Origin: Saxidomus purpurata | Taxonomy: Eukaryota; Mollusca; Bivalvia; Venerida; Veneridae | Assembly (NCBI GenBank): GCA_022818135.1 | Contig: JAFMSR010000009.1 | Coordinates: forward strand, 26,820,536 to 26,884,535 | DNA: 64,000 bases | Reading direction: 5' to 3' | Shown: positions 37,428 to 48,385 of the stretch, piece by piece | Layout of the letters: the number at the start of each line of letters is the position of its first letter | Numbering within the stretch: position 1 is the first letter of the stretch | Made by a program: the position numbers and the translations under genes | The notes under the pieces: generated by a model | Database searches by the model: none | Told to the model about the DNA's origin: nothing | What the model saw: only the letters and a program-made list of their open reading frames with translations

Positions 37428-38224
37428 GACATCTTTACAGAATATTTTTGCCTTGAACTTTGCACTCTGAGATGTAAATACAATGTACAATATAATATAA
37501 AAGACAAAATCAAAATTCGAAATGTCGCTTTGCTAGGTTTCAGTCCATTCTATAATTTCAAGTTTTGTTAACCTTAAATTACTTATATTGTACAGACACT
37601 TTTTCATGTCCTTTATTCCCAAGTTAAACTCAATTTTTTCTAATTTTTGTAGTGAAACAGCATTTTATGAAATGAACAATCCTTTTTTAGTCCAAGGATT
37701 TTTCGTTCTAACTCAAACAAAACCCATTGATATTTTCACTAAATCGCCTTTTTCCCCAAGATGTATTTACAAATGTTTTGTAAAGCCAATGTTTGATATG
37801 CCACTATTTACCTTGCTCTGTGGTTATGAAGAGTTTTACACGCTGACAAAAATCTATTCATTTGCTTAAAAACATAGCTTTAAAATTTGTATGAAATTCA
37901 ATTAAAACAGAATTGTCATTGAGTACAGAATGAACAGTAAAAAATCAGCGTGATTCAGTAAATGGCTTGTACTCAAGCTGTGTTCACTCAACCTTGAAAA
38001 CTACAAGGGGTCATTAATAATTTTGTACTTTAGACACCGAAATGGGTACTTCCTGTAAAAAGATACAGCTTTCTTCGAATCATTTAGCTTACCCATTTCA
38101 CTACTTACGTCCGTCCATTTTAAGCCATATCTAAGACAAAGTTTTGAGTATTTAATCAGAATTTAATAGAAATGTTCACATATGAAGAAACGAGATCCTG
38201 TAAGTTTCAGTGAGATTACTTGTG
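37428..38224. other. unassigned DNA, one 93-codon frame
   Basis: The plus frame at 37588-37869 ends in an ordinary stop and lacks known domains. Its composition (Phe, Leu, Thr-rich) matches random AT-rich sequence. Not called as a gene. Confidence 0.4.
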
Positions 38225-38720
38225 GAACACACAAGATATTGCCCTTAGTACTTTACAGCTCAACAGACCACGAAGTGGTCAAGGTAAGCTTTTAGGATCG
38301 TTGGATGTCCGTTGTCACTTTATCATCCTGACATTAAGCTCTCTTAAGTTTATTCAAATTGTTGCGGTTGACTGAACAACATGGCCACCAGAGCTAAAAA
38401 AGAAATATCTTTGAAAAGTCTTCTACTCCAAAACCAAAAGGCCCAGAGCTAAGATTTTTAGTGTGAGGCATCGTCTAGTGGAGCAAAAATATTTGCTCTG
38501 CCCGAGAGGTCTCTTGTTTTATATAGACTCATATCGGAAATCCTTTAAAATTATACTTTCCAAAACCACAAGGCCTAGAGCTTTGATATTTGGCATGTAG
38601 CATTGTCTAGTAGACCTCTACCAAGTTTGTTCAAATCATGCCCCTGTGTCAAAACTGACCATGCCCTGAGGGTCCCTTTTCTGTATATAGAGTTATAGGA
38701 AAAACCTAGCTTCAAATGAG
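38225..38720 (-). mobile_element. dispersed modular element, reverse-oriented fragment
   Basis: Reverse complement of the body and tail modules seen at 49.0-49.6 kb. On the minus strand it reads GCATGATTTGAACAAACTTG, then TAGAGGTCTACTAGACAATG, AAGCTCTAGGCCTTGTGGTT and a tail ACAACGGACATCC. Read in plus order, the tail module comes first and the adjoining minisatellite (38725-39170) follows, the mirror of the copy at 46.2 kb. Confidence 0.75.
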
Positions 38721-38724
38721 TTCC

Positions 38725-39170
38725 TGTAACCACCAGCGACTTACCTAGAAATCACTGACTTTCTTAGCAACAACTTCGTCTCCTAGCAACTAGAGGTCCC
38801 CTAGCAACTTCCTAAGCAACCAGTGAGTTCCCCTAGGAACAACTGACTTCGTAAGCAATATTGAACCCCTTAGCAACAATTTAGTACCCTTAGAAACCGG
38901 TGACTGCCCCTAGCAACCACTGACTTTCTTAGCAAAAACTTCGTCGCCTAGCAACTAGAGGTCTCCTAGCAACTTCCTTAGCAACCAGTGAGTTCCCCTA
39001 GGAACAAGTGACTTCCCAAGCAACATTGAATCCATTAGCAACAATTTAGTACCCCTAGCAGACGGTGACTTCCCCTAGCAACCAGAGACTTCTTTAGTAA
39101 AATGACATTTAGCGAACAGTGACTTCCTTAGCAGTTACTGACCCCCTTTAGCAACAAGCGAGCGATATAG
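38725..39170 (-). repeat. GTTGCTAAGGAAGTCACTG minisatellite, reverse orientation
   Basis: About 20 copies of a 19-22 bp unit, plus strand CTTCCCTAGCAACCAGTGA. It is the reverse complement of the array at 46290-47520 and adjoins the same element body, so the array appears to be a regular module of that element. Confidence 0.85.
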
Positions 39171-39914
39171 TGCCCTCTAGCTCTTTTATATTATATGTAG
39201 AAACTTTAAATTAATGTTAGGCGTAAAAAATAATATGTTTATTTCAGGTTTTGCGACCTACCCTACTTTTTGCCCCGACCCTAGAACATTTTTTGCGTGA
39301 TAATATTTTTTAGCATAAATTCATTCAAATCTATATTGAATTTGGTTTGTTTGAGAATATAAAAAAAAATCACACAAAAAAAAAAATTCCCTACCTACCA
39401 ACCCTATTCTTTGGGGGCATGAAACCTGAAACAAACATTTCTTTAGGCCTTATATGAAAGCGAGTGTTAGAATTAAATTTGGCACATAAAATGACCTACT
39501 TCTCTCTACCAAAATTTCTAAAATGAAGATTACACCTCTTGAACTTTGTACATAGATGTTTGGCTTTTTCGTTATATGATTTATATAGAGACATTTTTGC
39601 TCATACACTATACTTAACTTGTTGGAGGGGAAGTAATGGGGGTGGGGCCGCGCGCGGGGGGGTTAAACAATGGAATTCGCTTTTGGCTATCTTCTTTCAG
39701 GTCGCCTTAAAAGAATTTTGAATGTGTTGCACTAATTTGATTATATTGTATATACCGTAAGAAATTCCCAAACTCGAATCAATAACTTTACTGCACGAAA
39801 TGTGTCATTGTGTAATACAATATACCACAAGGGATCTTTAATTATCAAAAGTACAGCCTTTACGTATTTCAAACTTTCATAATGTGCCTATGCACTTTCC
39901 AGCACAGACATGCG
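39171..39914. other. unassigned DNA between arrays
   Basis: Contains a short G/C-rich patch (about 39627-39662) and A-runs near 39361-39388. No gene recognised. Confidence 0.5.
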
Positions 39915-40535
39915 ACAATATATTACTTGGAATCACCGACCTACTTCTCGGGAGCACCGACCTATTACTTGGAAGACATTTACCTACTACTTGGAAGCAC
40001 TGACCTTCTACTCGGAATAACCGACCTACTACTTGAAAGCACTGACCTACAACTTGGAATCAATGACCTACTACTTGGAAGTACTGACCTACTTCTCGAA
40101 AGCACTGACCTTCTACTTGGAAGCATTTACCTACTACTTGGAAGCACTGACCTTTTACTCAGAATAACCGACCTACTACTTGGAAGCACTGACCTTCTAC
40201 TTGGAAGCAATGACCTACTTCTTGGAAGCACTGACCTACTTCTCGAAAGCACTGACCTATTGCTCGGAAGCACTGACCTACTACTTGGAAGCACTGACCT
40301 ACTTCTCGAAAGCACAGACCTATTGCTCGGAAGCACTGACCTACTACTCGGAAGAACTAACCTACCTCTCGAAAGCACTGACCTGTTGCTCGGAAGCACT
40401 GACCTACTACTTGGAAGCAATGACCTACTACTCGGAAGCACTGACCAACTTCTCGGATGCATCGATTTACTATTCGAAAGCACAGACCTATTACTCTGAA
40501 GTACTGACCTATTGCTCGGAAGCACCAAGCACAGC
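39915..40535 (+). repeat. 21 bp minisatellite, about 29 copies
   Basis: Unit GACCTACTACTTGGAAGCACT. As 21 is a multiple of three, frames stay open and give LLLGSTD heptads on plus (a frame of 205 codons) and SRSVLPS-type repeats on minus. The lack of any non-repeat coding context argues against a protein. Confidence 0.93.
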
Positions 40536-40539
40536 CCTA

Positions 40540-42000
40540 CTACTTGGAACTTACAACTTTCAATACTGGTTAAAGCTTACAACTTTTATGACTGGTAAGA
40601 GCTTACAACTAACATAGCTGGTTAGAGCCTACAACTTTTATGACTGGTAAGAGCTTGCAACTTTCATTGCTGATAAGAGCTTAAACATTTCATGATTGGT
40701 AAGTGCTTGCAGCTTTCATTACTGGCAAAAGCTTGCAACTTTACTTTCATTACAGGAAAGCACTGGCAAATTTCATAACTGGCAAATGCTTGCAACTTAA
40801 CTTTCATTACTGGTAAGTGCTTGCAACTTTCATTACTGGTAAGTGCTTGCAACTTTCATTACTGGGCCCATGAAACTTACACGCCTTTGCTCATCATCTG
40901 TTTGTGGTCTTTCCGTACATAGGTTATATGGAAAATGCTGGTCCTGAAACAAACAGAGAAATGTTTCTTTAATTACTGGTAAGAGCTTACAATTTTCACT
41001 ACAGGTAAGAGCTTGTATCTTTCATGACTGGTTATAGGTTGGAGCTTGCTACTGTTATGACTGTTAAGAGCTTGCTACTGTTATGACTGGTAAGAGCTTG
41101 CTTCTTTTATTACTGATAAGAGCTTGCAACTTTAATGACTGGTAAGATCTTGAAACTTTAATAACTGGTAAGAGCTTGTAACTATCATGACTGGTAAAAG
41201 CTTGAAACAGTCATTACTGGTAAGAGCTTGCTACTTTCATTACTGGTAAGAGCTTCTTGCTACTTTCATTACTGGTAAGAGCTTGTAACTTTCATAACTG
41301 GTAAGTGCTTGCTACTTTCATTACTGGCAAGAGCTTGTCACTTTCATAACTGGTAAGAGCTTGCTACTTTCATTACTGGTAAGAGCTTGTCACTTTCATT
41401 ACTGGTAAGAGCTTGCCACAGTCATTACTGGTAAGAGCTTGCTACTTTCATTACTGGTGAGAGCTTCTTGCTACTTTCATTACTGGTAAGAGCTTGTAAC
41501 TTTCATAACTGGAAAGTGCTTTCTACTTTCATTACTGGCAAGAGCTTGTAACTTTCATAACTGTTAAGTGCTTGCTACTTTCATTACTGGTAAGAGCTTG
41601 TCACTTTCATTACTGGTAAGAGCTTGCCACTTTCATTACTGGTAAGAGCTTGCCACTTTCATTACTGGTAAGAGCTTGCCACTTTCATAACTGGTAAGAT
41701 CTTGCCACTTTTATTACTGGCAAAAGCTTGCAACTTTCATTACTGGTAAGAGCTTGCTACTTTCATTACTGGTAAGAGCTTGCAACTTTCATTACTGGTA
41801 AGATCTTGCTACTTTCATTACTGGTAAGATCTTGCTACTTTCATTACTGGTAAGAGCTTGCAACTTTCATTACTGGTAACAGCTTGCTACTTTCATTACT
41901 GGTAACAGCTTGCAACTTTCATAACTGGTAAGTGCTTGGTACTTTCATTACTGGTAAGTGCTTGCAACTTGACTGGTAAGAGCTTGCAAATTTAATGACT
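40540..42000 (+). repeat. 26 bp minisatellite, about 50 copies
   Basis: Unit TTACTGGTAAGAGCTTGCTA followed by CTTTCA. Variants include a 30 bp unit with duplicated CTT (near 41250 and 41463). A non-array block at 40868-40975 interrupts it and recurs just beyond the right end at 42003-42110. Confidence 0.93.
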
Positions 42001-42870
42001 TGACCTTAATGAAACTTACACTTCTTTGCCCATCATCTGTTTGCCGTCTGTCCGTACTTAAATTATACGGAAAATGCTGGTCCTGAAATACATCGAGAAA
42101 TGTTTCATTTAAGTCCGGATGGTCACTTTGAAGAGTAATTACATATTTCTAAGAGGTCAGATCCATGAATTTAAGCATTTTATAATTAATGACCTTCTTT
42201 TAAATATCTACGAAATTTTACCGGACAATATCTCTTCAACCTTTTGAAGGATTTTCATCGATCTTTGGTCAAATGTTTATCTCATCATGATGAAAAAGGT
42301 CAAGGTCACTCTTGGGGTCAAAGGTCATGTGACTATATCTCCAGTACCCCTTGAAGGATTTTCATGAAACTTTGCTCATTTGATCATCTCATCCTGTCAT
42401 ATTCGGTTGGGGACTTTGTATTGCATGGCACTACTCCATCCACTTGCTTTTTTTCACATTCCGTACAACTACATTGTAATTTCTGATCGGGAAGAAGTCT
42501 AAATGCGCATGCTTTTCTCCTATTATTCCTGTAACAGTCTAGGTTATGAGAAATCTTTAATGCTTGATTTTTTTCAAGAAATGTTGTCTGACTCGTATTT
42601 TGTATTATAACGAACCATACATTGCAAATTTAGTTACGCAATAGAGGTGTTCCGTTAGGAACGGTACGGTTTCACACTTACCTCTCTTTGCAGTTCAGCT
42701 GTACGCTGTCCTTCTGTCCTGAATCTATATGGGAAATACTTGTCCTGAAATGCATTGAAAACATTTTCATAAAATTTGGCACATAAAGGAGAAATAGTGG
42801 ATGTCTGAATGCTTAATTGGGATTAGAATTGTTGTAATTGTTACATTTTTTGAAGCAATCACAATCAGAA
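42001..42870. other. spacer with a duplicated boundary block and GGTCAAGGTCA repeats
   Basis: 42003-42110 repeats 40868-40975 (shared GAAACTTACAC, GCCCATCATCTGTTTG, GAAAATGCTGGTCCTGAAA). A weaker third copy lies at about 42670-42775 (AAATACTTGTCCTGAAATGC). The middle contains AAGGTCAAGGTCACTCTTGG, a phrase typical of dispersed repeats. No gene. Confidence 0.6.
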
Positions 42871-44115
42871 TTACATGTCAGTTACATTAAGGGCATTCTG
42901 TGAGTCTTATGCCAGGACACTCTTAGTCAGTTACATTAAGGGCATTCTGGAAATCTTATGCCAGGACACTCTTAGTCAGTTACATTAAGGGCATTCTGGA
43001 AGTCTTATGCCAGGACATTCTTAGTCAGTTACATTAAGGGCATTCTGGAAGTCTTATGCCAGGACATTCTTAGTCAGTTACATTAAGGGCATTCTGGAAA
43101 TCTTATGCCAGGACAGTCTGTCTTAGTCAGTTACATTAAGGGCATTCTGGAAATCTTATGCCAGGACATTCTGGAAGTCTTATGCCAGGACATTCTTAGT
43201 CAGTTACATTAAGGGCATTCTGGAAATCTTATGCCAGAACACTCTTAGTCAGATACATTTACAGCATGCTGGGAAGGTTTCGGCCAGTAAACTCTTAGTC
43301 AGTTACATTTTAGGGCATTTTGTGAGTCTTATGCCAGGACACTCTTTGTCAGTTACATTAAGGGCATTCTGTGAGTCTTATGCCAGGACACTCTTAGTCA
43401 GTTACATTAAGGGCATTCTGAGAGTCTTATGCCAGGACATTCTTAGTCAGTTACATTTAGGATTTTCTGTGAGTCATATAACAAGACACTCTTAGTCAGA
43501 TACATTTACGGCATGCTGGGAAGGTTTCGGCCAGGACACTCTTAGTCAGTTATATTGAGTGCATTCTGGAAGTCTTATGCCAGGAAACTCTTAGTCAGTT
43601 ACATTGAGTGCATTCTGAAAGTCTTATGAAAGGACACTCTTAATCAGTTACATTTAAGTGCATTCAGAGAGTCTTATGCCAGGACACTCTCAATCAGTTA
43701 CATTTTAGGGCATTCTTGGAGTCTAATGCCAGGACACTCTTAGTCAGTTACATTTTAGAGCATTCTGGGAGTCTTATGCCAGGACACTCTTAGTCTGTTA
43801 CATTTTAGGGCATTCTTTGAGTCTTATGCCAGGACACTCTCAGCCAGTTACATTTTAGGGCATTCTGGGAGTCTTATGCCAGGACACTCTTAGTCAGTTA
43901 CATTTTAGGGCATTCTGGGAGTCTTATGCCAGGACACTCTTAGTCAATTCTATTTTCAGGGCATTCTCGGAGTCTTATGCCAGGACACTCTTAGTCAGTT
44001 ACATTTTAGGGCATTCTGGGAGTCTTATGCCAGGACACTCTTAGTCAATTCTATTTTCAGGGCATTCTGGTAGTCTTATGCCAGGACACTCCTAGTCAGT
44101 TACATTCTAGGGCAT
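42871..44115 (+). repeat. about 49 bp minisatellite, about 25 copies
   Basis: Unit CAGTTACATTAAGGGCATTC followed by TGGAAGTCTTATGCCAGGAC and ACTCTTAGT. A divergent unit with GGCATGCTGGGAAGGTTTCG occurs twice (about 43260 and 43510), showing higher-order structure. Units drift from TTAAGGG to TTTTAGGG along the array. Confidence 0.93.
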
Positions 44116-44610
44116 GTTTAGTTCTTACACCAGGGATCTTTTTGCCAATTAGATTTAAGGCGTACCGGTACTGTAGCTTCTTTACCAGGGAGCCTTTAGT
44201 TAATTATATAGTAGGGCATGTTAGAAATCTTATACCAGAAATAGTTTGCCGTATAGATTTAAGGCATGCTTTTGCATTCATACCAGTCTTTAGACAAGTC
44301 GATTCAGAGCATATCGGAGTTCTCTTTGCGATATAGATTTGGGACCTGTTGGAGCTCTTATGTAAGGGGACTCTTTGTTGTATTGATTGTTCTTATAGTA
44401 GGGTACTCTTTGTCATATAGATTAAGGGACAGTTGGAGCTCTTATACCGGTTTTAGGAAATTCTTTTCTGTACATAGTATATGGAATGTTGGAGTTCTAA
44501 TTGTTTTGCTGCCATATAGATTTAAAGTATGCTGTTACTTCGTTACCAGGGAGTCTAAACCAATTACATTTAAGGTATGTTGGGGGTCTTGGCCTGTTCG
44601 GAATTAAGAC
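44116..44610 (+). repeat. decayed right end of the 49 bp array
   Basis: Degenerate units with the skeleton CCAGGGANNCTTT..CAATTA..ATTTAAGGCATG continue the array with growing divergence. Frames of 64 and 113 codons here are read through these units. Confidence 0.6.
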
Positions 44611-45477
44611 CAGTCCGAAATGATCCCTGCAATGATTAAAACAGTTTTATGATTAATTTCTTCATGGGCTTTCATTCATCATGTTTTAGCCTTAAACGAA
44701 ATATACAAAGACACAGGCACAATTGCCTTAAAACGGCTTACAAGCTAGCTTCTAAAACTACAGCTCGTAAAGTTTTTTACAGGACCATTTTAATATGATA
44801 TTCCGTTTAGATATTAAACTCTTAAAAACGTTTTTATGCTACTTGTCAGTTAATATAGCGCTATATATATTAAAGCGAATCGGACGTTAAATGCAGCATT
44901 TAAAAGTAAAAGGCATTCCGATTTGTTGACGCCCCATTTGCCTCACTTTCGATACATTTGGAATCAAGATCGTTTATGCCTGATTTGACAGGGAACGCAT
45001 AGTGTTCATGTGTGGTTTTCTTTGATGGATGTAAAGTTTTGTGAAAAATATTGTTCGACATTTCTAAGATTTCGCGGTTGATGACTAACCTCACACGCGT
45101 GGCCATGATTTGTATAGTCATACATATAAAGTAACCCAGGACTTTTGTTAAAGGTACACTACATTATGGGACTTTCAGTCTATAGAATTGTACACTTGAC
45201 GTTTGCACCAGAATGGCGCGTTTTTCTCTTAACCCTCGCAGATAGAAGTGCCAAACGGCTTTCAAACTACTCGGGATAGGAGAATATTAATTAAATAACT
45301 TCATGAAAAATTGGGATTCGAATCGCGGGTTTCTGGAAAAATAGAATCCCGGCAGCGGTGGTCAATTTTTCATGACACTATTTAGTTTTATAGAATTTTA
45401 GATAGGTATATGCCCAAACCTTCATTGAAACCACTATTTGTTAGATGTTTTATTCCTCCCAGAGCCTAATTATTATT
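44611..45477. other. unassigned DNA with a small inverted repeat
   Basis: A 73-codon minus frame (44900-45121) has a non-repetitive composition but no recognised domain. An inverted pair CTTCATGAAAAATTG / CAATTTTTCATGAC lies at 45300-45315 and 45363-45376. Confidence 0.4.
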
Positions 45478-45620
45478 AGTTATTGGGTTTGTTACTGACC
45501 CACTACGGAAATATAGGGGGTCTGTTCGATGAATAGGGGGACTAGGCTATCGCCTCGCCCCCTATTAATCCTACAGACCCCCTATATTTCCGTAGTGGGT
45601 CAGTAACAAACCCAATAACT
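45478..45620. repeat. perfect 48 bp inverted repeat (hairpin)
   Basis: 45478-45525 and 45573-45620 are exact reverse complements over 48 bases (ends AGTTATTGGG / CCCAATAACT). The loop of 47 bases holds a second hairpin, AATAGGGGG / CCCCCTATT. A shorter related pair, AATAGTGGGT / ACCCACTAT, lies at 45847-45875. Confidence 0.95.
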
Positions 45621-46212
45621 GATTTATTTCATCGACCACCTTCCATCACTTATCTTCACCCAGATGAGTTGGGTGGGGTAAAAAAATTCCATAATAACCT
45701 TTTTTATAAATCCAGATTCAAAGTACAAATATTCATGTACATCATATATGTCAACATTATAATGATTTTTTTTATTGTTATGGTAAAGGAGATGCATTTT
45801 CATGCATTTTTATGACTGCACGGGCCATTTTGTTCTTATGTGCCAATAGTGGGTCAGCTTCTAACCCACTATAGAAAAATAGTGGGTCACCATGTGACTT
45901 CTCTTATCCAATGAAAAGACCAGAAACTAGTGGGAGGTGAAATAATGGGGTTCATTATATACATGTACATAAAATATGTGTATGTTTGCTTTTCCGACAG
46001 GCACATTTACATTTGGAATACTTAGAAATACAATAAATGTATTCATTCCTGTTTGTAACCGTAATGTTTGCAGTAAGTATTAACCGATATTTTAAAATTC
46101 ATCTACAACAAGTGCATATCTGATATGATAGAAGAGGTTTAGTTTAATAATCATTCAGTTACCCACACACACATCATTAAGCTAGGATATTGCATTAAGG
46201 TATCAAAAGTTA
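45621..46212. other. unassigned AT-rich DNA
   Basis: Apart from the small ACCCACTAT hairpin near 45850, nothing recognisable. Confidence 0.5.
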
Positions 46213-46289
46213 AACAAGAGCGTCATGATGACCCTCTATCGCTTCCTTACTCTCTGTCGCTCACCTGGGAACCACCGCACTTACCTAAG

Positions 46290-47520
46290 GAAGTTACTTG
46301 TTGTTAAAGGGAGTCAGTAGTTTATATGGAAACCAGTGGTTGCTAGGGAAATTACTGGTCACTAGGAGAAGTCAGTGATTGCCAAAACATTAACTGTTGC
46401 AAGTTGCTACGGGATGTTATCAGTGGTAGCTAAGGGATGCTAATGGTTGCTACGGAAGTCACTGGTTGCTAAGGAACTCACCGCTTGCTAGGGAACTGAT
46501 TACTAATGAAGCCACTCGTTGCTAGGGAAAGCTACTGGTTGCTAGGGAAACTCACCGGTTGCTAAGGAAGTCACTCGTAGCTAGGGAAATCGCTGGTTGT
46601 TATGGGACTTAGTTGTTGCGAAGGAAGTCAATGGTTGCTAAGGAAGAAGGAAGTGGTTGCAAAGGAAGTTACTAACTATGAGGGGAAGTCACTGATTGCT
46701 ATTGTACTAAGTTGTTGCAAGGATGGTAATGGTTGCAAAAGAAGTCACTTGTTCCTAGGGTAAGTCGCTGGCTACTAAAGAAGTCATTTGCTACTAGGAG
46801 AAGTCACTGGTTGCTAAGGAATGGATTGGTTGCTAGAGAAACTCACTGGCTGTTATGGTACTCAGTTGTTGCTAAGGAGGGCAATTGTTCCTAGAGGAAG
46901 TCGCTGGTTGCTAGGGAATTCGTTGGTTGTTATGGGACTAAGTTGTTGCTAAGGACGTCAATGGTTGCTAAGTAGAAGGAAGTGGTTGCTTAGGGAAGTC
47001 ACTGGCTACTAGGGGAGGTTACTGATTGCTATTGTATATTACTGGTATACTAAGTTGTTGCTAAGGATAGTAATGATTGCTAAAGAAGTCACTTGTTCCT
47101 AGGGTAAGTCGCTGGCTGCTAAGGAAGTCATTTGCTATTTGGAGAAGTCACTGGTTGATAGAAAAACTCACTGGCTGTTATGGTACTAAGTTGTTGCTAA
47201 AGAGGGAAACTGTTCATAGAGGAAGTCACTGGTTGCTAAGGAAGTCATTTGTTGCTAGGGGGAGTCACTGGTTGCTCAGGAAGTCATTGGTTGCTCAGGA
47301 AGTTATTGGTTGCTTAGGGAAGTCACTGGTTGATAGGGGTCTAATGTGTTGCTAATGAAGTTAAGGGTTGCTAAGGAAGTCACTTGTTCATAGGGTAGGT
47401 CACTGGTAGCTAAGGAAGTCACTGATTGCTAGTTGAAGTCACTAGTTGCTAAGGAAGTCAGTGGTTGCTAAGAAAGTCAATGGTTGCGAAGTTAGTCGCT
47501 GGTTGCCATAGGAATTCCTT
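46290..47520 (+). repeat. GTTGCTAAGGAAGTCACTG minisatellite module
   Basis: About 55-60 variants of a 19-22 bp unit. It sits between the head and body of the dispersed element, as does the reverse-oriented array at 38725-39170. Confidence 0.9.
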
Positions 47521-47783
47521 GAAAGCTTGGTTTTTGCTATAGCTATAATACAGACAAGGGACTGCCAGGGCGTGGTCAATATTTATCAAAGGAGCATGAT
47601 TTAAACAAACTCGATAGAGGTCCACAAAGCAGTGTTACACAACAAATATCAATTTGGACGCTAGGGGTCCACTAGACAATACTACGTACTAAGTGTCTAA
47701 TCTTTAAGACCTGTGGTTTTGGAGAAGAACATATTAAAGGTTTAGTAAACAAAATTATGCAAAACAATTGAACCCCCACCACG

Positions 47784-47956
47784 GGATGGTGTTTAGAGGT
47801 TAAGGTGTCTGCGGCTCATCCCGGAGATTGCGGGTTCGAACCCTATTGGGGTCACGACCGTACCTCCTCACTGGTTTTTCCATGAAGCGGACTTGAGAGT
47901 GACTCGATAAGCTTAAGCTGTCTTCACAATCGAGCTAAAATAAATGAGTATAAACT
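47784..47956 (+). mobile_element. tRNA-derived SINE with target-site duplication
   Basis: Flanked by AACCCCCACCACG (47771-47783) and AACCCCCGCCACG (47957-47969), a 13 bp duplication with one mismatch. The 173 bp body has an A-box-like TAGAGGTTAAGG (47794-47805) and a canonical B box GGTTCGAACCC (47833-47843) at tRNA-like spacing. A tRNA-unrelated part ends in AAATAAATGAGTATAAACT. The insertion lies within a body unit of the dispersed element and is therefore younger. Confidence 0.85.
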
Positions 47957-48313
47957 AACCCCCGCCACGAGCGGGGCCAGTATTGACCCCATGGGTAAAA
48001 TTTAAGCAAACTTCGTAGTGGTCCACCTGACAATACTACATACTAAATGTCTAAGCTCTATGCGAATATGTTTCTTTAAAAAAGTTGTTCCAATATCAGT
48101 CTATATGAAAACTATTGACCCTCTGGGTGTGATCGACTTTGACCTCAGAGGCATTATTTATACAAAAAAGAAAGAGGTCCACCAGTCAATGTTACACTAC
48201 AAAAATCTAAGCTCTATAGACTTTGTGGTTTTGGAGAAGATTTTAAAAGGGTTTCCTACATTATACAATATAGACTAATGTTGAGGTCAATACATGTAAA
48301 TGTTGTGTATTAT

Positions 48314-48385
48314 AGTTTTGCAGACCTGTGAAAGAGTGATGTTCGTTCTCGGGTTAAAATCACGTTTTAACAGGTCCGCAAAACT
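48314..48385. repeat. 16 bp inverted repeat inside an insertion
   Basis: AGTTTTGCAGACCTGT (48314-48329) pairs with ACAGGTCCGCAAAACT (48370-48385) with one mismatch. It is the left boundary region of a roughly 570 bp block that interrupts the dispersed element. Confidence 0.7.

Noticed and set aside
39882..40617. Plus frame of 205 codons with LLLGSTD heptads and overlapping frames on both strands
   Set aside because: A 21 bp tandem repeat keeps several frames open by arithmetic. Competing frames of similar length exist on both strands.
42871..44115. CRISPR-like repeat-spacer array
   Set aside because: Repeats are contiguous, without unique spacers, in an animal genome. They are minisatellites.
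44900..45121. 73-codon minus frame with non-repetitive composition
   Set aside because: No known domain, no splice or promoter context, and a length expected by chance in a 64 kb window.
47794..47843. A genuine tRNA gene at the A/B box pair
   Set aside because: The tRNA-like part does not close into a full cloverleaf and is embedded in a 173 bp unit with a target-site duplication, so a SINE is the better explanation.
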